Origin: Pelargonium nanum
Lineage: Eukaryota > Streptophyta > Magnoliopsida > Geraniales > Geraniaceae
Length of the DNA stretch: 26,230 bases
Direction of reading: 5' to 3'
NCBI GenBank assembly: GCA_036897485.1
Contig: JAYMTF010001115.1
Span: forward strand, 1 to 26,230
Shown here one piece after another: positions 1-11,234 of the stretch (position 1 is its first letter; every line of letters starts with the position of its first letter). The position numbers were made by a program, and so were the translations under genes. The notes beneath the pieces were generated by a model. It did not search any database. It saw only the letters and a list, made by a program, of their open reading frames with translations, and was not told the origin of the DNA.

Positions 1-2570
1 AAATTTGAAGTTTCCGGTGAACATTCATGAACTTGTTCTTGACCAATGAAGAAGAAGAAGAAGGGTAAAATTGTCATTTCAATTTTTTTTTGAAGTCATG
101 TGCACAACACATGATGAAAGAGGGTATTTTTCCGTACATTTGGACCGACGGAATCAAAATTTGAAAGTTTAGGGTTGCTAAAAGTTACGAAAAAATATCA
201 GGATTACCCATTGCAAAAAGTGTATTAGATAAGGTAGTCTTTGGTAATTATCATTTTTTTAATACAAAAATAAATATATTAGTTTAATATTTTACATATA
301 ATATACATCAGCATCATTCTTATGAATAATTAGTTGCTTGAAGTGTCCGATTCATAGTTTAATCATATGTTTGACATATTTTATTCGTTCATGTCGTTGT
401 TTCAATATTTGACTATTGACTCTTTTAAATAATACTCAAAATATGTTGGATATCTTTAATTGAAGATGAACACCATTACACAACTTGATTATGCTTGGGT
501 TAAAGATTCAAATCAATTGAGCTATAAGATAAAGGTGAAGATAAAACAATAAAATTCAGACTGAATTTTGTATCAAATTGTCTCTTTTTTTCCATCAAAT
601 TGTCCTAAAAATAGGAATAAATAAGCAAGAAAGCTCTTGTTAATGATTAAAATAAAAATGCCCTGACCTAGCCTAATATTTATAAGCTTCTTCATGTTCA
701 TGGTCTCTTCTCTAAAGACCATATAATAAAAGGTCACTTGCAGCTCACTACCCTTTACTTTTAGCTTTTCTTATAAGAACAACCTTGTGATAACTACACT
801 TTTTTGTGCTTAATTCTATACACTTGATATGCTGCTTGGCATTTGTTCTATTGAGTTTGATGAGATACTTCTTCCTTGTTCGAGAAGAAATTTGTTGTTG
901 GTGTCATTAGACGGTAATTTTAATTCATGTGTGTGATTCACTCAATTTATACTTGAATTCTTACACACAAAAAAAAACATACATTAAGTAAATGTCAGTA
1001 TGAAACATTGAAACCACCATTGTGTGAGAATGTATTTTGTACCTTAACCTGTGGTATTTATACATCGAATCTTGACACGTGGTCCAATTAAGTCTTGAAC
1101 CGAGTTGTGTGGACTATATACCAGATAGTGTCAACCGTGGGTCAGGTCAAATGAAATGTGGTTCGCACTAAATTAATTGTATATAAAATGACTTCAAATT
1201 TAACCCAAATATTTATGTATGATCAAAGTTAATGGTTCTTCACCTCACCTTATTGTTTTGAGTTTTTAGTTCTTATTCATGGATCAATTTTTTAATTTCC
1301 AATTCCTACTACTTCTTTGTCGATATCAATGGAAAAGTGAAAGTAACATAGACACAAGAGTATGTATGTTTCTTGTAATTAACTTCATTTTATTTCATAA
1401 GTTGATCATTAGCCATACGGTTTTTGAGGTGTCTTGAATCCGAACTACAAACTTGATTGCAAGTACTTTGTGCCGATAGCAGAATGACGCAACTTTTTCT
1501 TTAAAAAAAAAGATAAAATGATTCGGATAAATGAAAAAAAAAAAAATTGTGCAAGAGAAAATATATTTCTCAATTTTGGGAGTGGACGGATGATTACTGT
1601 AAATGATAGTCGTGCCTCAAAGATGGTATATAAGACCATCGTTTTCGAAAATAAAAGAGAGCCTAAACTTTCTTATCAAGGTCTCTTCTGGTAGATTGAA
1701 GTCACCACAAGTGAAACTACAAGTTTTCTTCACCGGAAACCTCCCCTTCCACCGGATTGCACCTTGGTTTAATATTATATGCAAGATATTGTGAGGCGGC
1801 AAGGCAAGAGAACCTTTGGTTCCCCGTCTTGATCTACCACATGTGCACATATGAGGGCATAGACATAGACGAGCACGAGAAGAGAATCCCGAATTTGGTT
1901 TCCATCCGAAGGACGAGTGAGGATCGTTGTTGTGTCATCCAACGGTCGTATTGTTCTTATCCATAGGGTCATATATGAAATAATTAAAAGACAAAATTAT
2001 AATTTTATACAAAAATAGATAAATCATTAAATACATAAGGATCATTTTCTCCATATTTTTCTTATAAACAATTCATGTAATTTAAACTTAAATCATGTTA
2101 ATCGCCTGCCACTTTATTTATGTTAATTCACTTCTCCAGTGTACGATGAAAATCTAAAATCACAAATCACTACCAATGGTTAGAATTTAAACACTAGAAA
2201 ATTTCTCTACATTATTTTTACTTGACATCTACAAGTTTCTTCAAGGATCTAGAAACTTCCATGAGCCACTCGAGTTTCTCCAATTCTCTAGCAATCAAAA
2301 TCACATCTCTCCTTACTGTTCTTGAGTTTCTCCAATTTATGTCATAAACGTAATATTTTTATTTTTCATAATTCCATTGTCGTAATAAACTCAAGAAATA
2401 CTAACTTATCATAGAAATATTATTGTTCTGAAGCTAAGTTGATCACTTTTGTAATTATTACTTGGGAAACAAGTAATCCTACTTGTAACATTAGAGGAAA
2501 CAAGAAATAGGAAAAGGAAAAGGAAAAGAAACTTGAAATATACTAAAACTGCCTAATCCCAATCCTCTGT
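1..2570. other. Left intergenic region
   Basis: No gene can be supported here. The sequence is AT-rich with stops in all frames. Small features seen: a (GAA)5 run near 47-62, a 7-bp-stem hairpin at 700-722 (ATGGTCT/AGACCAT), a 14-bp direct repeat GAGTTTCTCCAATT at 2272-2285 and 2324-2337, and three GGAAAA units near 2511-2530. The short open frames at 1445-1972 overlap on both strands and resemble no family I know. The stretch around 1600-1970 is visibly less AT-rich than its flanks and may be a decayed gene or transposon fragment. Confidence 0.6.
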
Positions 2571-2574
2571 TGTT

Positions 2575-2582
2575 TATAAATA
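2575..2582 (+). promoter_or_regulatory. TATA box of the kelch-like gene
   Basis: TATAAATA lies 43 bases before the ATG at 2625. This spacing allows a start site about 30 bases downstream and a very short leader. It is the best TATA match close to the ORF start. Assignment is by motif and distance only. Confidence 0.45.
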
Positions 2583-2624
2583 TGAATCTCACAAATTCAC
2601 AAATTAACCCAACAAAAAAAAAAT

Positions 2625-3533
2625 ATGGATTCTCCATCATCATCTCCATCAATCTATATACCTTTGTTCAGTCACAAGAACAAAACTCATGTCTGCTACA
2701 CAATTTTATCAGCAAAATCCAGAGACCTTCAAGAACAGAACCACCAGCCTCCACAGCTGACCATATCAGCACAGCTCCACAATGATCCAGACCTCTTTCC
2801 TTTTATGGGTTCCGGCGCGTTCCAATCCAAGATCCTTCTTGTTGGTGGCAAGCAAGAAAATTTCAAGTCCTTGTTCTTGAACAAAAAGGTCATAGCATTC
2901 AACACCATAGACTCTGAAATTGAAACAATCTCAGTTCCTCCAATGGGAAAATCTATGTCTTGAATGGTAGCAAGTACTATGGAGGAATCGAGCCTCCCTT
3001 TTTCGAGGTCTACGATCCTCGAATCAACCTCTGGGCTCCACTCTCATCCCCGCCTTTCGAGCCCTCCAAGATTTTAGGTTATTTGCCTTATAATTTTTCT
3101 TACATCTCTTTCGACAAGAAGATCTCCGTGTCGTGCCCTGGCATGAAATCGGCGTGTTTTGATGCGCGAATTGGTAGATGGAGAGCGGGTTGCGAGCTTT
3201 TCGAGGGCAAAGGGTTCCCATTCAGGGACAAAGGGGCGGTTTGCTTCTATGACAGTGGTTTTGGGGATGATTTGGCTTTGTTGTGTTTTACTGTTGAGGG
3301 TGATCTTGTTGCTTACAGAGTGTCGTTGCCTTACTTGCAGTGCAAGGCAAAGGAGACTCAGGTGCTTTGCGGGTCGGAGACTCAGGTGCCGGCGAGTTTT
3401 TGAGGGGAAGTTTTTTTCAGGGTGTTTTGCGGATCTTGGAGAAGGTGTGTTTTGTCTTGCTGCCATGGATGGTGATGAGCATGCCAATGTGGAAGAGGTT
3501 GTTGTTAGAGTCACTACTTTTTCAGGTTTCTAG
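2625..3533 (+). pseudogene. Broken kelch-repeat-like gene (F-box/kelch relative)
   Basis: The gene is readable in three pieces. Piece 1 (2625-2963) encodes about 112 aa, including SKILLVGGKQ and a stretch ending TISVPPM. Piece 2 is in another frame and is open from just before 2944; it reads NGKIYVLNG and then FEVYDPRINLW, the standard layout of a kelch blade (glycine-rich strand, then a Tyr-Asp-x-x-x-x-x-Trp strand). It stops at 3401-3403. Piece 3 returns to the first frame (about 3390-3533) and reads like the end of such a protein (ADLGEGVFCLAAMDGDE). The first junction, near 2943, abuts PPM directly to the kelch motif, so a short deletion that changed frame is likely. The second lies close to a T run at 3397-3401. 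No F-box is visible. Kelch proteins form beta-propellers that bind partners; in plants many are F-box substrate receptors. It could be an expressed truncated gene, or the breaks could be assembly errors; a pseudogene is most likely. The identity of the intact relative is inferred. Confidence 0.65.
3352..3389 (+). repeat. Short direct repeat in the kelch-like gene
   Basis: GGAGACTCAGGTGC occurs at 3352-3365 and again at 3376-3389, giving a 24-base period (eight codons). It encodes ETQV twice. It lies just before the second frame change, which suggests replication slippage in this part of the gene. Confidence 0.7.
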
Positions 3534-3959
3534 GGTTCGACATGGAGAGCAAGAACAGCAAAAAGGAATGTTTTTGAAATTCAAAATGTTGAGCCATTAC
3601 AGATACAATTTTGGTTGACTAGGTTCTCAATATGGCAGAATCATGGGTTGCTTTGCTTTGTAGAAACTAGATTTTTTTTCTTTCATATGCGTGCCGTGTT
3701 CTTGTTTTGTGGTCATAAATGTGTCCCGCTCAACCATTAAAAGATAATTACAAAATGGGTTGTGTTCGTGTTAGTTTGTGCAGCGCACAATCAACCTTTA
3801 GCACGACACGAACACGACTCACGCACGAATTGACAGCTCTAAGTTCAACACTTGAAAGAGAGAAATAACTTCTTTTTTTATTTACAAGATTTGAAATGAG
3901 GGTCAGTTCACATTTTCTTTACAAGATTTAAGATAGAGTCTTGAGTCTGAAGCCAGGGT
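3534..3959. other. Gap between kelch-like gene and membralin 3' end
   Basis: The two genes converge here, so this stretch should hold both 3' untranslated regions. No further ORF of note is seen. The middle is occupied by the decayed CACGACACG-type repeat listed separately. No convincing polyadenylation signal was identified for either gene. Confidence 0.5.
3687..3841. repeat. Decayed CACGACACG-type dispersed repeat
   Basis: The segment contains GTGCCGTGTTCTTG near its left end and GCACGACACGAACACGACTC near its right end, and finishes with GAATTGACAGCTCT. The reversed end, AGAGCTGTCAATTCGTG, resembles the edge of a short-motif repeat I know from many plant genomes (ends like GCTGGCAATTCGTG, interior rich in ACACGACACG). 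The copy at 16006-16344 has comparable ends. No target duplication was found, so the class is not assigned. Confidence 0.5.
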
Positions 3960-5299
3960 CTAACTGGCTCCAACAGTGGCTCCACCTCTGGACTCATCAA
4001 AAACTTGGCCCTGCTCTCTAACATCCCTGAACATTGACCTAAATGTGTTGAAGCCTTCAGAGGAAGCTCCTCCTAGTATCCATAACAACATGGAGCTAAC
4101 AGAATTCATAGCCCCAGGGTTTGGACCAGCTTCTGCTTGCCGAAGGTCGGGTTGTCCAGGAGGAATCTGGTGGAGGTTGCCTGCCGGAACCCCCTCTCCA
4201 GCAGCAGTTGCTTGTGCTGCCATGTCTGGTCCGGGTCTCGGGACTGGCCCGGGATTCACACCTGTGTTAGGTGGTGGACCAGGGTTCCTTGTATTCAATC
4301 TTGTGATGTGCAAGGTTGATGCAAGGATGGTTGAGGATGTAATGTGGAAGTCTGGGTGTTGCTGAAGCTGTGACCGCCGGTTCTGCAAAAACCTTTGTAA
4401 GGCTGGTACCTGATATGAGTGTAGTTGGAACAAGAACAAGTGATCAAACTCAATTCAAAGAAAATAACAGATGCAGTACCATGAAACCGGATCCTTATGC
4501 ATGTGCCCTATAACTAGACTTGAGTGCAACACAGTATTAAGTATCGACATACAAGTATTTTCAACTACGTAGAAAATAACTCGTCTTATGGATACAACTG
4601 CTTTCTATTCCACTCACCATAGATCTCAACTTATTTTATTTACTTTAGTGGGCAATGACTGTGAAGTCCATTCAGTGGTCAAATCTGTAAATCCTCAACT
4701 GTGAGTGAAATCTCATGAATCTGCCACTCTTGGTAGCTAATTCTGTATCCGATGTCCAAATTAACTAAAAAGTTGAATGTTATTTAAGTCTAATCAAATG
4801 CAATTGGGAAGCTGTTTGCAAAAAAGTTCTGTAAAGATAAATCAAGAATCGGCATTGCTAATGCCTACAATGTACTAGAACATGACTGGAAACTGATGGA
4901 TAGTTTTTACCTCGAACCGGTTCCAGAAGTACAAAATGAGATGCTGCATGAATGCGGCAGTTGTAGAGAGAGCCAAGTATGAAAAGCCTGAATAAAGAAA
5001 AAAATATTGAAGCATTATTTTAGATTTTTAAGAAACCAGGAATGATATTAAGCTATAAGATTGACGAGTATAAAGGTCATACCATAAGGATAAGAAAAGA
5101 AATAAATGTGGAAGACTAGAAAATATAGCAAAAAGAAGCGAGGGAAGAACTTCATTGATATTGGTGTGCGGACGCTGCAAATCAAGGATAAGCACAATCA
5201 TTTTAGCAAGGGCATAATTTGCAGACACATGACAAAAGGCGCATGAATATCCACTTACAATTATATGCACAGACATGACAAATGTAACGTCTTCTAATA

Positions 5300-5337
<38 letters not shown>

Positions 5338-8300
5338 CTGATAAGAGTGAAAAGTTCACATAACCAAACAAGAACTAAGACCATGAAAGCCAACAGCTGA
5401 TCATCATAAAATTCAAACAGGAAAAATAGGATGCCAATCATGATCTGCAAAGGCCAATATAAATTTTTGTTAACACCGAGGGTCAGTGTCACAAAAGCTT
5501 CTAGGAAAAAGGAAAATCAATGTCGTATAAGAATTATGAGATTTTATTTTAGTTTAGATGTAATGTAAAATGAAACAAGCAGAAATTATTATGTATGCTT
5601 ACCGGTACAAAAACAAGAGATTCAATTACATGCACAAAGATCAATTGAAAGGTTGGAAGTCTATGTCGAGCATGATGTTGAAGCTGCACTGCAATAATAT
5701 GAGAAAAGAAGACAACAATTCATGTCTGAGGTAAATAAGAGCATAAAGATGCATGGACTGTAAGACACAAAACATGCTGCCATTGTTTTAAATATTTATA
5801 AAGAGCACCTGTGAACTTCAGCATGCGAGTCTGTGTCTCTCTCAATGTAAACGACACTGACATAGTGGTTGTGAAAAAAACAAACAGCGACATCATAAGC
5901 ACACCACACTTCATCACAAGGTAGTCTGCATGGTAAACAGAAGATAAACACAACCCTTCATCAGAAATAAGAAAACCTTAAACACTTGTGCTTTGAGCAA
6001 TTTCATGTATCTATAAGACATCAGTGAACAAACCTCCAAATCTAGCAGGACCTTCTGGTGGATCATGTGCATGACTAAGATTATAGAACTCCTTTGTTTG
6101 ATGATTGTAAAGATAACCTGCAGTTAAATTGCAAAAATATGCTTAGACATGGTAGAAAGATACGGCTGTGAACTAAGTTGAATTCACCAAGCAAATTATG
6201 ATGACTTTAATTATGCCTAAATGCTAGTACCATAAGCTGGAAAATGACTCAATAGATCAAATCAAGCCTGCAACACTTAAAAAGCAGGAACTTGACGCAT
6301 TCATAAAAGTAGCTATGCTGCAATTGTGATGTATTGTTTACTGCCTATATAGGACATTTTGATCTCCTAGCCTTGAATTTCCCGACTGGCTCCCCAGAGG
6401 CTAGGATATGATGCTAAGCTGGACGACCGCATTTGAGCTCTTTAAGATTATTTTTAATAAACTTCATTAAACTGCATCCAGAACTGAGGGAAATTTGTTT
6501 GGAGCAGCATGATCAAATGACTTCATACACACATAAAAATGTAACATAATGGAAAATGACCCTTTGCGTGATTACCAGTTAACCACACTATAATAGGACC
6601 ATGGACTAGACCATATTTTGTGACATGAAAGCAAAAAATGATGATAAATCGTGGTAAAAATGCAGAAAATATATCAACCAACAAAAAAAAAATGCTAACA
6701 TGGTCACACGCCTATAATGTGTTTGATGACATACATCTCATGCACCAGTAGTGAAAGCAAGTTAAATATAAACATGCAATACAGTAGACCAAAAGCATTG
6801 ATCACCACCTTCACCAGGAGAAGTCAATATACTATTCATCAAAATAGTATCGTATCCAACAAATCGGTTAATGAGAAGCTGCTGCCACCTGGAAATAAAA
6901 AATTAATTCGTTAAGATAAAGTTCTACATGTATAATCACACAGCTAAATGTTATAGATATCTGCAAATTAGAAAATTCTGTTTGGAAAACCATTGGTAAG
7001 TACATTCTACAAATTGTGTGCTTTTATGCTTATAATCAGAATTCACAAAATAATGTCCAGCTGAGCTGATAGATAAAACCATGGTATTGCTCTTGGAAGA
7101 TTGGCAGGGTATTATTCCTAAAAAGGTATTGGCGTCAATGCTATTTTATTTGTGAAAAAAATGATAAAATACTACCAAGCCAGCAGGCAAATAGAGAAAA
7201 AATGAGAAATGAACCAAACATAAAAAAAATACAAACAATGTTTCCTATTGACTTGGGGCAAAGAACGAACTTGTTCACAAAATAGCACACCACACTATGA
7301 TTTCCTACTAGATAAATGTTGTTAGGTATCATGACCCAAGTATACATAAATGGTTGAAAAGGGAACTAGAACTCTAATGTTCAAAATAAGCTTTCAAAGA
7401 TTGTTAGTTGATGTCAAATATTGCTACAAATTTGTTGTTAAGACACTTTCTAAAAGTTGGAATTTCATAACTGATACCGTAATGTACAACCTGAATGGCC
7501 AAACTATGTTAAAATGAATACAAGATAAAAAGTAGTCACTTTCAAGATCAATTCCTGATCATTTAGACCACATCTAACCTGTTCCCAAAGCAGGAATGTC
7601 GAGCAGATATGCTGATGTTGGCAGTACGTATGTTGTGACGTGTTTTTGCTGCTTCGGGTAGCAAGAAATAGCCCTGCGAATACATTTTTGGAAATGAAAA
7701 TTCTAAGATTAAATCAAGATTCAGAGAAGCAGATTTGTATTTGTCAGTTGTTAAATCATTATAATTTGGCATCAATTAATTTAGTAAAATTTCATTAACT
7801 GTAAGTGCAAGAAATAACAGCCCAAGCAGAAGATTACCTTTTCTGTCGTGTATAAATAAGTTGGTTCAAATGCTTTGGTTCTCTTCTCAAGCCATTGCAC
7901 TGAAATAGAATATCAATTATATAAAACATATATCACTTTAGGACAACAAAAGAAAAGAGAAATCAGAACTCCACAATCTTTTCAACTCTTCTAAGTTCTA
8001 TGCTAGCTAATTTACTAAGTCAAATTAGGAGCCAATGAAATTTATAGTTTCAGCCAAATAGAAAAGCTCACTACAGTAAAGGGTGGTAATGGTAAAAAAT
8101 TCCAGTTCAACTCCACAAAAAAATACAGAGTTCAAATCAGTTGTTATCTTGTTGAGTATTTGAAATCAAAATCTCAAAATTGAAACTAAATAAGAGTATC
8201 AATGCAAATTAGCATAGATTTAGGCCAGGGTATCATCATTTGTGTTTGCTTGTGTATTTGGACATTTACATCTATCCAATTAGGATATGCACTTTTTTCA

Positions 8301-10433
8301 TGAGAGAGAGGTTATATCTTGAGATTCCACAGATTGTATTGACCTAGTTTGAAATATTGTCGGTCTACAACAAGATGAGAAATAGTGGGTAAGCGGATGC
8401 AAAAGGCTATTCATTTACCTGCATGCAAGTTAAGCCTGTCCACATGAAGTACATGCAACACCTTGGGAACATGAAGATTTAGATTTATACCTGCAACAGT
8501 CTGCACTTTAAAGCCCAAATTCAGCAAAGATGGAATCATAGGAAATCGAGCTATGATCTAATAACATATGAACAAAGTAAATTTAGCCGTGTACTAATTT
8601 TATGCTTGAACAAAGAATTTCACACGTGATTTGTAGATCACACTGTATGGATGAAACACATCGAAACCAGCAAGTGTGTCTTCCTTATAGGTTATATTGA
8701 AATAAGTTTTTTGAATAAGCAAACTTTTGCTTATTTAGTGCAAAGTAAAAAGGACGTGTTAATCCAGCACTAACAAATAGATTTATATGGATCCACACAC
8801 CCATAGATTTCCAATCAATTGTGTTGAATGCTCCCAAATGAATGATAGGCGCCTGTACCACCTTTTTCCAAACTGAATAATCGCCCCCCTAAATGTTTCC
8901 TTGAGTGTGATCAGGAAACCATTACGTGGTGGCAGCTCTTCTTTATCAATTTTACCAACTGCATCATCAATTATTGGCTTAGTGCTTTGACTGCTAGTAA
9001 CACTATCTGCCTGGTGTTCAAGAACTTCAGCATCGGTCTTCCAGAATTTCAGAGTCAATTTGCCCTGTCTAGCACTCGACCAAAACTTAGCAGCCAAAAA
9101 TGTCAATCTGTCCAAATTCACATATGCAACTTCTATTTTATCTGTCACAACTTCACCATTGGGAACACCTACAACATTAGATTCAGACTCATCTCGTGAC
9201 CACAAGCCCGCACTAGTTATCTGCACCAAAGGAAAATGACAGCATTAGATGTGATGGTTTGTGTTATTCAGAACCAAATTCCAACTTCTGTAAATTGTAA
9301 AATAGGCACTAAACCAAACACACAAAACATTGACTCGAGCAGGAAATTTTTCAACTCTTAAAATGCATGACTTTTTTTTTTCTTTGCAATTTAATACTAA
9401 TATGTAAAATCCCCAGGAAATCATGGTTTTACAATATCTTCTAAATTTCATCCAGTGATGAAGTTTTATATGAAATAATAAAAAAGCACAAAAGCAATGC
9501 TGAAACCTCAACTTTAAAAGAATATCATATACCTTAATTTGAATAAGTTGAGCTTCTGTTGTTTCAACTCCAGAAAGCTCACTCGAACAGCCAGGCTTCA
9601 TAAGTATAAGAACATGAGTTACAAGCAAAATGTCAGGATAAAAGTTGTATACAATTTCAAACCCAGTTATTAAGGATCAAAATTCAAAAGCTAGACAAAC
9701 CTCATGAGATTACGAGGGTACTCCTAAAATAATCCAAATACCCAAGACTAATGATATATCATATTCATATCTATGACAGGCATCAAATTGATCAATTGAC
9801 AAAAGTGAAATCAATTGTCATGCTTATCAAACTTCCATACCACCAAAACTAGCAATCTAAAAATAAACCCATTACCATAGCCATCAAAACACGGGCAGAA
9901 AAAAAACATAAAATGGGTATGTTTGGTTACTACAAATCTTCTCTCAAACTGAAGCCAAAACAACAAACTAAAAAGCAGCACCAGGAACAGTGGAGCTCTA
10001 TTCTCAATACAAGAAAGGCCTACTATTAAACAAGACACAAAAGTAAAACTAATTACTAAGCTAAACAACCCTCCCTGCCATGACAACCAACAATCAAGGA
10101 AAAGACCCATTACCACAAACCATCAAAACAGCTAAAAAACAAAAATGGGTATGCTCGGTTACTACTAAATTTCACACAGAACTGAAAACCCATAAAAAAT
10201 TACTGAAAAAAAAAAACTAATCTTTTTCATCAGTAGCACGATTCAATTCATAAAATAAACACATATGACGATTCAATTACCTGCTGGACATAGTTGGCGT
10301 GCATGACGACGAGGACACAGAAGAGAGTAATGGCTATGAAGAGATACATATACTCGAGAGCAGCTCTCACTTTAGGTGTCAGCATCTGGGAGAAGCGCTC
10401 TTGGACCCGAATAAACGTCTGCTCTGGATCCAT
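3960..10433 (-). CDS. Membralin-like ER membrane protein, 14 exons
   Basis: Exons, transcript order: 10281-10433, 9533-9595, 8801-9220, 8419-8500, 7838-7899, 7579-7673, 6815-6888, 6034-6117, 5809-5925, 5603-5688, 5338-5444, 5083-5174, 4911-4987, 3960-4409. All junctions are GT-AG, phase is kept throughout, and the model gives 653 aa. The ATG is preceded by an in-frame TAA. Residues 28-46 (YMYLFIAITLFCVLVVMH) form the first membrane segment. A long luminal-type region follows (about 50-345), with the conserved-looking YFLLPEAAKTRHNI block. About five more hydrophobic segments lie at about 350-500, including FFPRFFLLYFLVFHIYFFSYP. The tail (about 505-653) is rich in Pro, Gly and Gln and probably disordered. 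Family knowledge: membralin (TMEM259) sits in the ER membrane and in mammals works in ER-associated degradation; the plant role is inferred. The least certain junction is the exon 4 acceptor (8501-8502), chosen because the AG ten bases further on leads straight to a stop. Confidence 0.9.
5301..5336. repeat. Compound (GT)7(GA)11 microsatellite at a splice donor
   Basis: On the plus strand seven GT units are followed by eleven GA units. On the minus (coding) strand the intron after membralin exon 11 begins GTCTCTCTCT and continues into CACACA. The last repeat base pairs into the donor dinucleotide (5336-5337). The donor lacks the usual GTAAG or GTGAG context. Confidence 0.9.
9853..10186. repeat. 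Diverged direct duplication in membralin intron 1
   Basis: Two related copies of about 100 bases lie at 9853-9953 and 10091-10186. Shared landmarks, in the same order, are CCCATTACCA, CCATCAAAACA, AAAATGGGTATG, GGTTACTAC and AACTGAA. The copies differ by substitutions and small gaps, so the duplication is old. The 137 bases between them do not obviously repeat. No terminal repeats or target duplication were seen, so a simple segmental duplication is the plainest reading. The open frame across this region is intronic and not treated as a gene. Confidence 0.6.
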
Positions 10434-10881
10434 ATCTCTATCCCCAAAACCACAAATTTACAGTCCAAAAAGCCCTAGAGAATCGTGTTACTATTCGGGT
10501 TTCAGCTGCCGGAAAATTGTAGAGCGGTTTTGGAAATTTATTGGTGTCATTGGGTTTGTGTTCGATCGTTTCAAGGCTCAAGACTCAGATATCTGTTCGA
10601 TGAAAAGATGCAGAGAGCTACAGGAGGCAGGAGCTGAGTTCATTAGGCTGTGTTTGGGGAGCCATAAATTTGTGGGCACTGTTTGGTAACACTTATCAAA
10701 ATTAGAAAATGAAAATAAATGTGTTAAATAACCGACGGAAAAAATAATCTCAATCATGATTTGTTACCGGAGACTAAATCATGACCAATGTGGTGATGCC
10801 ACTTCATCAATTAACATTCAAATCCGCTTCAATAAACTTGTGAACGTAGAGCATCTGCCCAGATTTATTTTGTTTGTGTTT

Positions 10882-10900
10882 TGACTGAGAGTCTCAGTCA
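10882..10900. repeat. Perfect 19-bp palindrome
   Basis: TGACTGAGA, a central G, then TCTCAGTCA. The left arm with its preceding T gives TTGACT, a W-box core of the kind bound by WRKY factors. It lies about 450 bases upstream of the membralin ATG. Function is not shown. Confidence 0.6.
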
Positions 10901-11124
10901 GTAAATTATGGTTGAGTTTTCGGCCACTTAATAACCAAAACGCTGAGTAAGACTAGCAAATTGAGTAATGACGTGTGACACGGCACGAAATTAAATAAAT
11001 TTGAGTTCAGCGTGATCGAGTTTGTGTTGTGCTTTTGTTATACTTGGAAAATATTTGTTGTGCTGTGCTGCAATGCAAATAGATTCTTGTTTTTGTTTTC
11101 AAATGAATGATGAAATTGCCTTAT

Positions 11125-11234
11125 TGGGCCTTACATAGAGTCAATTGGCCCATTTAACAATGCCTTGTATCAAATGGGCCAATGTCATAACCCATCTGTG
11201 CCTAATCTTATGCCCATTACTCTGAAAATGGGCT
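11125..11234. promoter_or_regulatory. Cluster of four TGGGCC/T (site II) motifs
   Basis: TGGGCC at 11125-11130, GGCCCA (reverse form) at 11147-11152, TGGGCC at 11175-11180 and TGGGCT at 11229-11234. Such clusters are known TCP-factor targets in plant promoters of housekeeping and growth genes. The cluster is about 700-800 bases upstream of membralin and about 1.4 kb upstream of the bHLH ATG, so if active it more likely serves membralin or an unseen transcript. Confidence 0.4.

Noticed and set aside
2250-2262. GAA-nn-TTC motif resembling a heat-shock element
   Set aside because: Only one clean pair of units (GAAACTTC) is present and it is over 350 bases from the kelch-like ATG; too weak to list.
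3074-3514. 146-aa minus-strand open frame across the kelch-like gene
   Set aside because: It is antisense to recognisable kelch sequence and contains no motif of its own.
3976-4365. 129-aa plus-strand open frame
   Set aside because: Antisense to the Pro/Gly-rich last exon of membralin; biased codons there keep other frames open by chance.
5028-5492. 154-aa minus-strand open frame
   Set aside because: It reads through the membralin intron and microsatellite; the real exons on either side are 5338-5444 and 5083-5174, and the latter is in another frame.
9811-10116. 101-aa hydrophobic minus-strand open frame
   Set aside because: Lies wholly in membralin intron 1 and partly in an old duplication; hydrophobic translation is expected from A/T-rich sequence on this strand.
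10294-10689. 131-aa plus-strand open frame near the membralin start
   Set aside because: Antisense to membralin exon 1 and its leader; no homology recognised.
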